Source: JB111 sp049856175 (GTDB lineage: Bacteria > Actinomycetota > Actinomycetes > Actinomycetales > Actinomycetaceae). Taken from it: 64,000 nt of DNA. The notes under the pieces are model-generated. The model ran no database searches and was not told the DNA's origin. It saw nothing but the letters and a program-made list of their open reading frames with translations. Where the stretch lies: contig NZ_JBNDNA010000003.1 of assembly GCF_049856175.1 (NCBI RefSeq), positions 186,001 through 250,000 of the forward strand. The letters run 5' to 3'. A program made the translations under genes and the position numbers. Within the stretch, counting starts at the first letter, position 1, and each line of letters begins with the position of its first letter. Positions 33,846-43,038 of the stretch are shown piece after piece.

Positions 33846-34689
33846 CCCAGACCTCTCTCCTGCGCAGCCACACGAGCGCGACGGCGATGACGACGAACGG
33901 GATCGCGCCGCGGTACTCGGCGAGCGCGTCGATCCGGGCGCCGGCCCCCTCGACCGCCCCGACGGCGAGGCCGCCGGCGACGGCGACCCACACCCGGCTG
34001 AACGCGCCGAGCAGCGCCGCCGCCAGCGCGGGCACCACGAGGAACGACATCGACTCGAAGGTGGGGTTGCGGGTCGGGGCGACGAGCAGGAGCGCGAGGG
34101 TGGAGAGCACCCCGGTGGTGGCCCACACGATCACGGCGAGCCGGCGCGAGTTCACGCCGAGCAGCTGCACGGTCGTGGGGCGCTCGGACATGGCCTCGAG
34201 GCGCAGACCGATCTGCGAGTGGCGCAGCAGCAGGGACAGGGCCGCGGCGACGAGCACGGTGAGCGCCAGCGCGACCACCGTGGTGAGCGAGATCCGTACC
34301 CCGGCGACGTCGAACGTGCTGTCCGGGACGATGCTCGGCATCACGCGGGGCGAGTCGCCGAACATGCGGAAGCCCGCCGTGAGGAGCACGACGAGGAGCA
34401 CGACGGTGACGACGGACCGCACCGTCTGGGACGGCTCGGCGAACCAGCGCGCCATCACCCAGCCGGCGAGACCGGCGACGACGCCGGAGACCGCGAGGCC
34501 GCCGAGCGCCGCGAGGGGGAGCGGCACCCCGGTGCCCAGGAGCCCGTAGCAGAGGTAGGCCCCGACGGCGCCGAGGGCCGCCTGACCGAAGTTCAGCACC
34601 CCGACCAGGCGATACAGCACCACCACGCAGACCGCGAGGATCGCGTAGGCGGAGCCGGACACGAGGCCCGAGACGACGCCGTCGAGCAT
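33832..34689 (-). CDS. livH: Branched-chain-type ABC permease (LivH)
   Basis: The 285-residue permease has about eight hydrophobic helices and family markers VLYRLVGVLNFGQAALGAVGA-like start (about 22-42) and the EAA-like MSERPTTVQLLGVNSRRLA (about 168-186). It pairs with the permease half of the downstream LivM-LivG fusion. It lies 46 bases after the binding-protein gene in the same operon. Confidence 0.9.
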   Translation of the reverse strand: MLDGVVSGLVSGSAYAILAVCVVVLYRLVGVLNFGQAALGAVGAYLCYGLLGTGVPLPLAALGGLAVSGVVAGLAGWVMARWFAEPSQTVRSVVTVVLLVVLLTAGFRMFGDSPRVMPSIVPDSTFDVAGVRISLTTVVALALTVLVAAALSLLLRHSQIGLRLEAMSERPTTVQLLGVNSRRLAVIVWATTGVLSTLALLLVAPTRNPTFESMSFLVVPALAAALLGAFSRVWVAVAGGLAVGAVEGAGARIDALAEYRGAIPFVVIAVALVWLRRREVWDAPR

Positions 34690-34735
34690 CAGGTGGTCCG
34701 GACCGCCACGGTCTCCCGTGGCCGGGGCGCCGCTG

Positions 34736-35908
34736 TCACGGCAGGCGCACCCAGTCGCTGACGGTCTCCCACCCGTCCTCGGCGGCCTGGACCATCATGC
34801 TCGAGCGGTTGGGGTTGTGCGCGGTCGCGTCGCCGAACGTGAAGGGCATACCCATGAGCGGATGCTCCACCTCGTCGAGGTCGCGGAAGGCGGCCGTGAC
34901 CGACTCGTTGGTGATGTCGCCGTCGATGCCCTCGAGCACCTCGACGAGGATCTCCGCGGCCACGTACCCGCCCATGGACAGGGACGTGAGGGGGACGTCG
35001 GCGTCGGTGAGCGTCGTACGCCAGTCCTCGAGCTCCGGGTCGTCGCTCGTGAACGGCAGGAACTCGGAGTTCGCGTAGAGGCCGAGCGTGCCCTGCTCCG
35101 CCAGTGCGTCGTGCACGTCCTCGCTGTAGGCCGAGGTCAGCGTCAGCCAGTCGATCTCGTCGAGCAGCCCCTGCTGGTCGACGGTGTTCATGAAGGCGAC
35201 CGCGACGGGCTCGTTCGAGTTGAACACGACCGCCTCGCAGCCCGCGTCCCGCACGGCGAGGATCGCCGGCGTCGGGTCGTCGCCGAGCACCACCGAGGTG
35301 TCGATGTGGGGCGCCTCGGAGCCGGTCCCCTGCTCCCACCGGTCGATGAGCTCGAGGTAGGGCTCGGTCAGTCCGGCGCTCTCCTGGATGACCGGGCAGA
35401 CGCTGTCGTGCCCGAGGTCCTCGGACGCGAAGTGGAGGAGCGCCTCGTAGCCGCGGATGGTGCCGTTGTTGACCGGCGCGATGTGGGACGACTCGAAGCA
35501 CGAGGGCTCCACGCCGGTCCCCGAGAGGGCGACGACGTCGCGCTGCGCGTAGAACGCGGCGTTCGCGCTGCACTCGACGAGGCTCGCCGAGCCGGCGAAG
35601 GCCACGACCCCGCTCTCGTCGACGAGACGCCGCGCGGCCTGGCTCGCCTGGGCGGGGTCGGCGCCGTCGTCCTCCGAGACGAGCTCGATCATGCGTCCGT
35701 CGATGCCGCCCTCGGCGTTGACGCGCTCGAAGACGGCAGCGGCCGCTGCGGGCACCTCCGGGAACGGTGCGGGACCGGTGATCGAGCTGACCGCGCCGAC
35801 CCGGATCGGGTCCGCCTCGTCGTCGCCGCCCGAGCAGCCGGCCAGCGTGAGCGTCACCGTCGCCGCGACCGTGAGGGCCTGGGTGAGTCGGGACGTGCGG
35901 GTCTTCAT
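34736..35908 (-). CDS. Liv-type substrate-binding lipoprotein
   Basis: The 390-residue protein has the lipoprotein signal MKTRTSRLTQALTVAATVTL with lipobox LAGC (Cys at about residue 24), followed by a type 1 periplasmic fold (IRVGAVSSITGPAPFPEV, about 35-52; RRLVDESGVVAFAGS, about 92-106). It captures the substrate for the Liv importer downstream. The pocket residues do not show whether it binds an amino acid, amide or aromatic compound. GAGGAG lies about eleven bases before the ATG. First gene of the operon. Confidence 0.88.
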   Translation of the reverse strand: MKTRTSRLTQALTVAATVTLTLAGCSGGDDEADPIRVGAVSSITGPAPFPEVPAAAAAVFERVNAEGGIDGRMIELVSEDDGADPAQASQAARRLVDESGVVAFAGSASLVECSANAAFYAQRDVVALSGTGVEPSCFESSHIAPVNNGTIRGYEALLHFASEDLGHDSVCPVIQESAGLTEPYLELIDRWEQGTGSEAPHIDTSVVLGDDPTPAILAVRDAGCEAVVFNSNEPVAVAFMNTVDQQGLLDEIDWLTLTSAYSEDVHDALAEQGTLGLYANSEFLPFTSDDPELEDWRTTLTDADVPLTSLSMGGYVAAEILVEVLEGIDGDITNESVTAAFRDLDEVEHPLMGMPFTFGDATAHNPNRSSMMVQAAEDGWETVSDWVRLP

Positions 35909-36055
35909 CGTGCGTCGATCTCCTCGTCGGTCGTCCGTGACTGCGACGGACGGGCCCGCCGCCGAGCGACCGCGCCGGACGGATGCGCACCCCGCGCGCC
36001 ACTTACGGCGACAGTGTCACAAGAATGAGGACGGTCGACAACCGTTTCGACGATC

Positions 36056-36117
36056 GGGCGCTCCGGCGCCCTCGGATGCCGGAGCGCCCGTGACCATCGC
36101 GGTCACGGGCGCTCCGG
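36056..36117. terminator. Strong hairpin with a third competing arm
   Basis: A perfect 17-bp stem (36079-36095 with 36101-36117, loop ATCGC) lies just downstream of pspA on the minus strand. A third copy of the core GGGCGCTCCGG at 36056-36066 can pair with the middle arm instead, so two mutually exclusive stems are possible. Confidence 0.75.
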
Positions 36118-36150
36118 GAGATCTCGGCCCGCGGTCGAGCGGGAGCAGGA

Positions 36151-36963
36151 TCAGTAGGCCGTGCGGTCCTCGGCGTGCGGGTCCGCGGACGTCTGGCCCG
36201 GGACGTACTCGCCGGCGTCGTCGGACTCCGCCGTGATCGCCTGCGGCGACCGGCCGGCCTTGAGGGCGGCGAGGCGCGCGTCGATCTCCATGTCCTTGCT
36301 GTGGTCGGCCAGCTCGGCGAACTGGTCCTCCATCGAGCCGGCGGTGATCTCGGCCTGACCGGCGACGTACGCCTCCTCGCGGCGGACCTGGTCCTCGAAG
36401 CGGGAGATCTCGCTGGTCGGGTCGAGCACGTTGATCGAGGAGATCGCGCCCTGGACCTGCTTCTGCGCGGCCGCGGACTTCTGGCGCGCCACGAGCTGGT
36501 CGCGCTTGCCCTTGAGCTCGTCGAGCTTGCCGCGCATCTGGACCAGGCCGGCCTTGAGCTTCTCGACGACCTCGTTCTGCGAGTCGATCATCGGCTTCGC
36601 GGACTGGGCCTCGCCCTCGGCCGTGATCTGCTTGTTGAGCGCGATCTTGGCGAGGTTGTCGAACTTCGCCGCGCCCGCGGAGTCGCCGGAGGACCGCAGC
36701 TCCTCGGCCTTGTTCGACGCCGCCATGGCCTTCTGGCCCCAGTCGCGGGCGTCTCGCACGTCCTCGTCGTAGTCGCGCTCGGCGAGGCGCAGGTTGCCGA
36801 TGGTCACGGCGACGGCGTCCTCGGCCTCCTTGATGGAGCTCGTGTAGTCGCGCACCATCTGGTCCAGCATCTTCTGCGGGTCCTCGGCGCGGTCCAGCAG
36901 CGCGTTGACGTTCGCGCGGGTGAGCTGGGCGATGCGCCCGAGGATGCTTTGCTTCTCAGCCAT
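36151..36963 (-). CDS. pspA: PspA/IM30 phage-shock protein
   Basis: The 270-residue coiled-coil protein starts MAEKQSILGRIAQLTRANVN with the amphipathic helix that senses stressed membrane, then has long heptad-type helices to about residue 230 (VQMRGKLDELKGKRDQLV and neighbours), and a short acidic tail. PspA assembles into ESCRT-III-like spirals that protect the cell membrane. GAGGAG lies six bases before the ATG. It follows the TPM-domain gene on the same strand, a frequent actinobacterial pair. Confidence 0.92.
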   Translation of the reverse strand: MAEKQSILGRIAQLTRANVNALLDRAEDPQKMLDQMVRDYTSSIKEAEDAVAVTIGNLRLAERDYDEDVRDARDWGQKAMAASNKAEELRSSGDSAGAAKFDNLAKIALNKQITAEGEAQSAKPMIDSQNEVVEKLKAGLVQMRGKLDELKGKRDQLVARQKSAAAQKQVQGAISSINVLDPTSEISRFEDQVRREEAYVAGQAEITAGSMEDQFAELADHSKDMEIDARLAALKAGRSPQAITAESDDAGEYVPGQTSADPHAEDRTAY

Positions 36964-37031
36964 GTGAACTCCTCAGTTCCTGGTTCTCGCGGTTGTCGTC
37001 GTGCCACGCCGCGTGCGCGACGTCGTCTTTT

Positions 37032-37057
37032 CGGCCGGCCGGGTGCCCGGCTGGCCG
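37032..37057. terminator. Hairpin between the TPM gene and pspA
   Basis: A 12-bp stem with one mismatch and a TG loop lies 35 bases past the TPM-gene stop (minus strand) and 70 bases before pspA. It could give partial termination, separating the two transcripts. Confidence 0.5.
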
Positions 37058-37091
37058 TCCATGTGGTCCCGGCGGGTCGGCCACGCGCGGG

Positions 37092-39086
37092 TCAGAAGCG
37101 GCCGCCGAAGCTGCCGCCACCACCGCCGCCTCCGCCGAAGCCGCCACCGAAGCCTCCGCCGAAGCCGCCACCGCCCCAGCCGCCGTGGTGATCGTTGCCG
37201 CCGCCGAGCAGGCCGCCGATGATCCCGCCGATGACCAGCGAGCCGACGTCGACCCCGCCCCGCCGGGGGTGGTAGCCGCGGCCGTACGGGTTGTGCCCGC
37301 CGAGGCCGGAGCCCATCTGCAGCGACGCGAGGTCGCGCTCGACGTCCTGCTGCGCCTCGCGCAGCATCGACTGCGCGCGGGCGGCCGCCCGGACCGACTC
37401 GTCGGGCGCGGAGTCGAGCAGCGAGCGGGCGCGCGCGATCTCGTCCTCCGCGCCGTGCAGCTGGCTGCGGGCGTGCTGGCCGACGGCGCCGCGCCGGGTG
37501 CTGATCAGCTGGTCGACCGAGCGCCTCAGGTGCTCCGCGGCCTCGATCCGCCCCGCGGCGGTCGCACGGTTGCGGCGGACCACCTCGGCGCGCTCGCGCA
37601 TCGGGGCGAGCACCTCGTCGATGGCGTTCTCGGCGGTCGAGAGCCGGTCGAGCGCCGCCAGCGGGTCGCCGCCCTGCCGGGCCGCCTCGCCCTGCGCGAT
37701 CGCGGCGACCGCCTCCTCCCGGGCGGAGCGGACCCCGGGGTTGTCGGGGGCGAGACGGTCGGCGTCCTCGACGTCGGAGGAGATCGAGGACAGGGCCTTG
37801 GCGAGGTTCGCTGACGCGTGCTCGAGCTCCTTGCCGGCGCCGATCACGCGGTCGGCGAGCTCGGCGGCCTGGTGGACGGCCTCCTCGGCGACCCGGGCGT
37901 GCGTGACGGCCGCCCGGCGGTTGCGCGCGGCGGTCGCGAGCCCCTCGTCGACGCTGCGCAGCGCGGAGTCGATGAGCTGCTCGGCCTGCTCCGGGTCCTC
38001 CCTGACCGAGGCCAGGGCGCTCGCCGGGTACCGGTCGGTGAGCGCCCGCAGGTGGATGCGGGAGTTCTCGACGTCGGCCCTGACCTCCTCCGCACGCGTG
38101 CGGGTCTCCTCGAGGACCTGCTCGACCCGGGACTCGATGTTGCGCAGCCGTTCGAACTCCTCCTGCTGGGCGCTGAGCGTGGTGCGCACGAGGTCGGTGC
38201 GGTCGAGGATGCGCAGCAGCAGCCGACGCTCCTCGCTCTCGGTCTCCGGGTGCTCGTCGTCGAGGGTGCGCCGGGCCTGGAACGCCTGGTCGACGGCCTT
38301 CTGCGCGGCGGCGAGCGCCTCGGTGAACTCGTCGGTGCGGCGCAGGCCGAACTGGGCCTTGGCGAACTCGAGCTCCGCGGCGGACGAGCGCACGGCGTCG
38401 TCCGCGCCCACCAGCGCGGACCCGGCCTCGTTGCGCAGCTCGGGCAGGGGCAGGCGGGCCGGGTGGCCCTCGGGCAGGTTCTCGAGGGGGTCCTTGACGC
38501 CGCTCTTCCCGGTCTTCCGGCGCCAGGCGGCGAACCCGACCGCACCGACGGCCACGACGACGATGCCGCCGACGAGCACGGTCCCGATCCCGATCCCGCC
38601 CGTGGCGTCGCCGAGCCCCTCGCCCCAGGCGGTGCCGAGCTCGGACCACTGGCCGGCGTTGAAGTGGTCGGCGACGTCGCCGTCGACGACCTGCCGCGCG
38701 TCACCCTCGGAGACGGGAGCGTTCGGCCCGACGACGACCCCGTACGCGGACTCGTCGACGGCGACCGCGAGGAGGACCTCGTCGTCGCCCATGTTCGACA
38801 TCTGCGCGGCCTCCTCCGCCCACCTCTGCGCCTCCAGCCCGCCGAAGTCGGACACGTAGGCGATGAACGGCTGGACGTCGTGCTCGGCCTCGATCTCCTG
38901 GTACAGCGCCTCGAGCTCGGCCTCCTCGCCGTCGCTGAGGACGTCCGCCTCGTCGAGCACGCCGTCGGGGAGGTTCGACGGGTCGGTCGCCCAGGCGGGG
39001 CTCGCGAGCAGCACGGGTCCGAGGGTGAGCGCGGCGACGCCGAGCGTGGCGGCGAGGGGACGGGGGCGACGAGAGGCAGGTCTCAC
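37092..39086 (-). CDS. TPM-domain membrane protein with coiled coils and Gly-rich tail
   Basis: The 664-residue protein has an N-terminal signal or anchor (RPLAATLGVAALTLGPVLLA, about 9-28), a TPM (DUF477) domain (about 32-150; GVLDEADVLSDGEEAELEAL, MSNMGDDEVLLAVAVDES), a transmembrane helix (GTVLVGGIVVVAVGAVGFAA, about 170-189), and about 380 residues of charged coiled coil. The C-terminus is nearly pure Gly/Phe/Trp (GGGFGGGFGGGFGG). Together with the adjacent pspA it suggests a membrane-stress function; the activity is unknown. GTG 39086 is chosen over the track start at 39311 because it begins at the signal; CAAGAT sits six bases upstream. Confidence 0.8.
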   Translation of the reverse strand: MRPASRRPRPLAATLGVAALTLGPVLLASPAWATDPSNLPDGVLDEADVLSDGEEAELEALYQEIEAEHDVQPFIAYVSDFGGLEAQRWAEEAAQMSNMGDDEVLLAVAVDESAYGVVVGPNAPVSEGDARQVVDGDVADHFNAGQWSELGTAWGEGLGDATGGIGIGTVLVGGIVVVAVGAVGFAAWRRKTGKSGVKDPLENLPEGHPARLPLPELRNEAGSALVGADDAVRSSAAELEFAKAQFGLRRTDEFTEALAAAQKAVDQAFQARRTLDDEHPETESEERRLLLRILDRTDLVRTTLSAQQEEFERLRNIESRVEQVLEETRTRAEEVRADVENSRIHLRALTDRYPASALASVREDPEQAEQLIDSALRSVDEGLATAARNRRAAVTHARVAEEAVHQAAELADRVIGAGKELEHASANLAKALSSISSDVEDADRLAPDNPGVRSAREEAVAAIAQGEAARQGGDPLAALDRLSTAENAIDEVLAPMRERAEVVRRNRATAAGRIEAAEHLRRSVDQLISTRRGAVGQHARSQLHGAEDEIARARSLLDSAPDESVRAAARAQSMLREAQQDVERDLASLQMGSGLGGHNPYGRGYHPRRGGVDVGSLVIGGIIGGLLGGGNDHHGGWGGGGFGGGFGGGFGGGGGGGGSFGGRF

Positions 39087-39208
39087 CAGTCGATCTTGTC
39101 GTGCTGCGGCCGCCGTCGCAACGAGCGGACTCCCCGGTCCGCCGCGGGCGGACGGACCCGCGCCGTGACGCGTACCGCTCGGCGCGGCGAAAGGTCGGGA
39201 GCCACGGG

Positions 39209-39214
39209 TATCAT
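39209..39214 (+). promoter_or_regulatory. -10 box (TATCAT) for the cold-shock gene
   Basis: TATCAT matches five of six consensus positions and lies 77 bases before the GTG start, implying a 5' leader of about 70 bases, which is usual for cold-shock mRNAs. No convincing -35 box. Confidence 0.5.
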
Positions 39215-39291
39215 CACCACGCCGGGCCGAGGCAGGCCCGACCCCCCGCACGCCGACGCGATCGGCCCCGAGCGACGAATGAGGTTCCGCG

Positions 39292-39666
39292 GTGCCCACC
39301 GGCAAGGTCAAGTTCTACGACCCCGACAAGGGGTTCGGCTTCATCGCCGGAGACGACGGCTCCGAGGTCTTCCTGCATGCCTCCGCCATGCCCGCCGGCG
39401 CCAGCCCGCGCGCGGGCGCGCGCGTCGACTACGGCGTGGCCGACGGACGGCGCGGCCCGCAGGCCCTGTCGGTGACGGTCCTCGAGGCGCCGCCGTCGGT
39501 CGCCAAGGCGCACCGCCGTCCGGCCGAGGACATGGCGACGATCGTCGAGGACCTCATCCGGACCCTCGACCGGGCCTCGAGCTCGCTCAACCGTGGCCGC
39601 TACCCGGACAACGGCGCGAAGCTCGCCGCGATGCTCCGCGCGGTGGCCGACCAGTTCGACGCCTGA
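39292..39666 (+). CDS. Cold-shock-domain protein with C-terminal extension
   Basis: The 124-residue protein has residues 1-68 as an OB-fold cold-shock domain with RNP1-like KGFGFIAGDDG (about 12-23) and RNP2-like VFLHASAM, which bind single-stranded RNA/DNA. A helical extension of about 55 residues (ATIVEDLIRTLDRASSSLNR) is found in the larger actinobacterial Csp group. It is likely an RNA chaperone. GTG start with a weak TGAGGT site. DUF3027 follows, a conserved pairing. Confidence 0.9.
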   Translation: MPTGKVKFYDPDKGFGFIAGDDGSEVFLHASAMPAGASPRAGARVDYGVADGRRGPQALSVTVLEAPPSVAKAHRRPAEDMATIVEDLIRTLDRASSSLNRGRYPDNGAKLAAMLRAVADQFDA

Positions 39667-39837
39667 CGGCGCCGCTCCTGCTCGCCGCCGGACCGGGACC
39701 GCCCGGGCTCGCGGCGGCCCGCCCTCGGGCCGGGGGACTCGGCCCCGGCGCTCCGGGGTGACCGACCCCATGCCGGCCGGGCCCGGTCTGCCGGGCCGCG
39801 AACCGTGCGCGCACGGTACGACGCCTAGACTGTCGGG

Positions 39838-40701
39838 GTGTCTGCTGCCCGCGCGACCCGCGCCCCCGTGAAGGATCAGGTCCTCGCCGGAGCCGTCGAG
39901 GTCGCACGATCGGCGGCCGAGGACGTCGCCGTCGGCGGTCACGTGGGCGACCATCTGGGCTTCGAGCTGCTCGCCGACCGGGTGGGCACCCACTACTTCG
40001 CCTCCGCCGTCCCGGGCTACCTCGGTTGGCGCTGGTCCGTGACCGTCGCGCGCGTGCCGCGCGGTCGCACCCCGAGCGTGAGCGAGGTCGAGCTCGTGCC
40101 CGGCGAGGGCGCCCTGCTCGCCCCCGAGTGGGTGCCGTGGGCCGACCGGCTGCGCCCGGGGGACCTCGGGACGAACGACGTCCTGCCGTACGTGGCCGAG
40201 GACGACCGTCTCGTCCAGGGCTACGAGTTCACCGGTGACGAGGACGACGCCGACCGGCAGGCCGTCCACGAGCTGGGGCTGGGGCGGGCCAGGGTGCTGT
40301 CCCCGCGCGGCCGCGAGGAGGCCATGCAGCGCTGGTACGACGGCGCGTCCGGCCCGAACGCCGCCCCGGCGAAGAACGCCGCGGCGTCGTGCTCCTCGTG
40401 CGGGTTCTTCCTGCACCTCGCCGGCTCCGCCCGGACGATGTTCGGCGTCTGCGCGAACGAGTGGTCGCCCGACGACGGCCGGGTCGTCTCCCTCGACCAC
40501 GGCTGCGGCGCCCACTCCGAGACCACCGAGCAGGCGCCCGCCGCGCTGTGGGACGCGACCCCGCCGGTGCGCGACGAGATGGACCTCATCGTCCTTCCGC
40601 CGCTCAACCCGCTCCCCGAGGAGTCGGCGGACGACGCCGAGCCGACGGGCGACGACGAGACGGATCCCGACGGCGGGCAGGCGGGGCCGGACCCCCGGTG
40701 A
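39838..40701 (+). CDS. DUF3027 family protein
   Basis: The 287-residue actinobacterial protein is recognised by GYLGWRWSVTVARVPRGRTP (about 60-79), LLAPEWVPWADRLRPGDLG (about 92-110), LSPRGREEAMQRWYDG (about 153-168) and a Cys cluster CSSCGFFLHLAGS (about 183-195) with a later Cys and CGAHSE that may bind zinc. The acidic tail of about 35 residues is disordered. Function unknown. GTG 39838 has TAGACT six bases upstream, so it is leaderless. The stop overlaps the next start. Confidence 0.85.
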   Translation: MSAARATRAPVKDQVLAGAVEVARSAAEDVAVGGHVGDHLGFELLADRVGTHYFASAVPGYLGWRWSVTVARVPRGRTPSVSEVELVPGEGALLAPEWVPWADRLRPGDLGTNDVLPYVAEDDRLVQGYEFTGDEDDADRQAVHELGLGRARVLSPRGREEAMQRWYDGASGPNAAPAKNAAASCSSCGFFLHLAGSARTMFGVCANEWSPDDGRVVSLDHGCGAHSETTEQAPAALWDATPPVRDEMDLIVLPPLNPLPEESADDAEPTGDDETDPDGGQAGPDPR

Positions 40702-41624
40702 CGGACTCCCAGGACTGGCAGGCCCAGGAGCAGGAGCGCCAGCGCCTCGCGCTGAAGAACGTCGCCGGCTGGGCCGGCGGCTTCATCCGGCACCGCTGGA
40801 CCGCCACCGGGCACGAGATCCGCCTCGGCCTGCGCAACGTCGTCGACCGGGACGAGCCGGCGGTGGGCTCCGTACCCGTCGTCGTGTCGATGACCAGCTA
40901 CGGCAAGCGCCTGCGCCGCACCGCCTACCTCGCCCTGGAGTCCATCGCCCGCGGCTCCGTGCGCCCCGCCCGACTCATCCTGTGGGTCGACGAGCCCGAG
41001 GTGCTCCAGGACCCGCCGCAGGCCCTGCGGCGCCTCGTGGCGCGCGGCGTCGAGCTCCTCCCGTGCGAGGACTACGGGCCGCACAAGAAGTACTACCCGT
41101 ACGTCGCGAGCCGGGAGAGCCACGACCTCCCGCTCGTCACGGCCGACGACGACGTCATCTACCCCTACCGGTGGCTCGAGCAGATCTGGGGCGTCCACTC
41201 CCAGCACCCGGACGACGTCATCGCCATGCGCGCCCACCGCGTGCGTCTCCAGGGCCGCATCCTCACGCCGTACCTCACCTGGCACCCGGTGCGCTCCACC
41301 CAGGCCTCGCACCGCCACTTCGCCACGGGCGTCTCGGGGGTCCTGCACCCGCCGGCCATGCTGGCCGCGCTCAGGGCCTCGGGCACCGAGTTCACCGAGC
41401 GCTGCCCCAAGGCCGACGACATCTGGCTGCACTGGCACTCGCTGCGCACCGGTGTCCGAGTGCGGCAGGTTCACAACCGGCCCCGGGACTTCCGGGAGAT
41501 CGAGCGGCCGTGGCAGACCGGGCTGTTCGAGTCCAACGGGTACGGCGGCGCCAACGACGCGCAGATCAACGAGCTGTACACGGCGGACGACATCGCCGTC
41601 ATGGTCGACGACTTCCCGCGGTGA
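40698..41624 (+). CDS. Glycosyltransferase (GT-A-like), acceptor unknown
   Basis: The 308-residue soluble protein has a GT-A-type nucleotide-sugar site: VPVVVSMTSYGKRLRRTAYL (about 55-74), CEDYGPHKKYYPYV (about 123-136) and the DXD-like TADDDVIYPYRWLEQ (about 145-159). HFATGVSGVLHPP and CPKADDIWLHW supply the acceptor-side pattern of small cell-surface glycosyltransferases. No signal or membrane helix. GTG start overlaps the DUF3027 stop and its own stop overlaps the next gene. It could modify an envelope polysaccharide, which is inference. Confidence 0.75.
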   Translation: MTDSQDWQAQEQERQRLALKNVAGWAGGFIRHRWTATGHEIRLGLRNVVDRDEPAVGSVPVVVSMTSYGKRLRRTAYLALESIARGSVRPARLILWVDEPEVLQDPPQALRRLVARGVELLPCEDYGPHKKYYPYVASRESHDLPLVTADDDVIYPYRWLEQIWGVHSQHPDDVIAMRAHRVRLQGRILTPYLTWHPVRSTQASHRHFATGVSGVLHPPAMLAALRASGTEFTERCPKADDIWLHWHSLRTGVRVRQVHNRPRDFREIERPWQTGLFESNGYGGANDAQINELYTADDIAVMVDDFPR

Positions 41625-42901
41625 GCACGCCCGCGGCACCGGCCGCCGCGGACGGCCCGATGTTCCCGTTCCGCCCGATCGTCCTCGGCGCGATGGTGCC
41701 CACCTTCCTCCTCGAGGTGGGCGTGGGCGCCGCACTGCCGATCGTCGTCACGCGCGCCACCGACCTCGGCGCCTCGCTCGGCGTCGCGAGCCTGCTGGCC
41801 GCGCTCGTGCCGGTCGGGCAGATCCTCGCCGACCTGCCCGCCGGCGGGCTCACCGCCCGCGTCGGCGACCGGTGGGCGATGGTCGTCGCCGGGCTCGTCG
41901 CCGTCGTCGGGTTCGTCCTGGGGGTGGCCGCCGGGTCGGTGGTCGTCCTCGGCGCGGCGGCCCTCCTCCTCGGCGGGGCGCAGTCCGTGTTCGCGATCGC
42001 CCGCCACGCGTACCTCACGTCCACGACGGCGCCGCAGCGCCGGGCACGCGTCCTGTCCACCATCGCCGGGGTCTTCCGGGCCGGCCTGTTCGTCGGCCCG
42101 TTCGTCGGGGCCGCCGTGCTGCTGGCCGCCTCGACCCGCTGGGCGTTCGCGGTCGGTGCCGTGACGTCGCTGCTCGCCGTCGTCGTCGTCCTCGCCGCCG
42201 GCGGGAGCGCCGCCGACCGCCCGAGCCCGGCACCGCACGGCGCCGGACGGCAGTCGATGCGCGCGGTCGTCGGCCGGCACCGGGCGGTGCTGGTCCGCCT
42301 CGGCGCGGTCGCGGTGACCATCGCGGCGGTGCGCGGGGCACGGCAGACGGTCCTGCCGATCTGGGCGGAGCACATCGGCCTCGACGGCGCGACCACGTCG
42401 GTGATCTTCGGCGTCGCCGCCGGCATGGACATGCTGCTGTTCTACCCGTGCGGGCAGGTGATGGACCGCTTCGGGCGCCTGTGGGTCGGCGTGCCCGGCA
42501 TGGCGATCATGGGGCTCGCGCTCGCGGCGATCCCGCTGACGGGCACGGCGGGCCAGCTCGGCGCGGCCGGTCTGGTGCTCGGCATCGGCAACGGGATCAC
42601 ATCGGGGATCCTCATGACCATCGGGTCCGACGCCGCGCCCGCCGACGGCCAGGCCCAGTTCCTCGCGGCGTGGCGGCTCCAGGGCGACCTCGGCGCGGCC
42701 GCCAGCCCGCTCGTGCTCGCCGCCGGCCCGGCGCTCGGCTCGCTCGCGGTCGCCGTGTGGGTCACCTCCGCCGTGGCCGCCGTGTCGATCGGTGTGCAGC
42801 GGCGGTGGCTGCCGCGCTACTCCGTGCACGCGAACCGGTCGACCCGGCGCGCGGCGGGCCTGCGCCCGGACGGCTCGCTGCCGACCCGCCTCGACGAGTG
42901 A
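41621..42901 (+). CDS. MFS transporter
   Basis: The 426-residue protein has twelve predicted hydrophobic segments (LGAMVPTFLLEVGVGAALPI at about 22-41 through VWVTSAVAAVSIGV near 395) and the MFS loop motif AGGLTARVGDRWAMV (about 72-86) after helix 2. Drug- or metabolite-efflux carriers have this design; no substrate can be assigned. GTG 41621 overlaps the glycosyltransferase stop, suggesting a linked role. Its stop codon lies inside the first unit of a repeat. Confidence 0.8.
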   Translation: MSTPAAPAAADGPMFPFRPIVLGAMVPTFLLEVGVGAALPIVVTRATDLGASLGVASLLAALVPVGQILADLPAGGLTARVGDRWAMVVAGLVAVVGFVLGVAAGSVVVLGAAALLLGGAQSVFAIARHAYLTSTTAPQRRARVLSTIAGVFRAGLFVGPFVGAAVLLAASTRWAFAVGAVTSLLAVVVVLAAGGSAADRPSPAPHGAGRQSMRAVVGRHRAVLVRLGAVAVTIAAVRGARQTVLPIWAEHIGLDGATTSVIFGVAAGMDMLLFYPCGQVMDRFGRLWVGVPGMAIMGLALAAIPLTGTAGQLGAAGLVLGIGNGITSGILMTIGSDAAPADGQAQFLAAWRLQGDLGAAASPLVLAAGPALGSLAVAVWVTSAVAAVSIGVQRRWLPRYSVHANRSTRRAAGLRPDGSLPTRLDE

Positions 42902-43021
42902 GCGGGATTCTGCCGGACGAGTGAGCGGGATTCTGTCCGGCGAGTTCTGCCGGAGAGAGCTCTGCAGGACGAGTGAGCGGGAATCTGTCTCGACGTAGAG
43001 ACAGATTCCCGCTCACTCGTC
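42893..43021. repeat. Junction repeat with a perfect 24-bp hairpin
   Basis: The unit GACGAGTGAGCGGGATTCTG occurs at 42893-42912 (overlapping the MFS stop codon) and 42916-42935. A near copy extends to a 24-base left arm (42968-42991) and pairs perfectly with the right arm (42998-43021, loop GACGTA). It lies between convergent genes and should be a bidirectional terminator with spare arms. Confidence 0.85.
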
Positions 43022-43038
43022 GAGGGCGGTGGGGGAGG

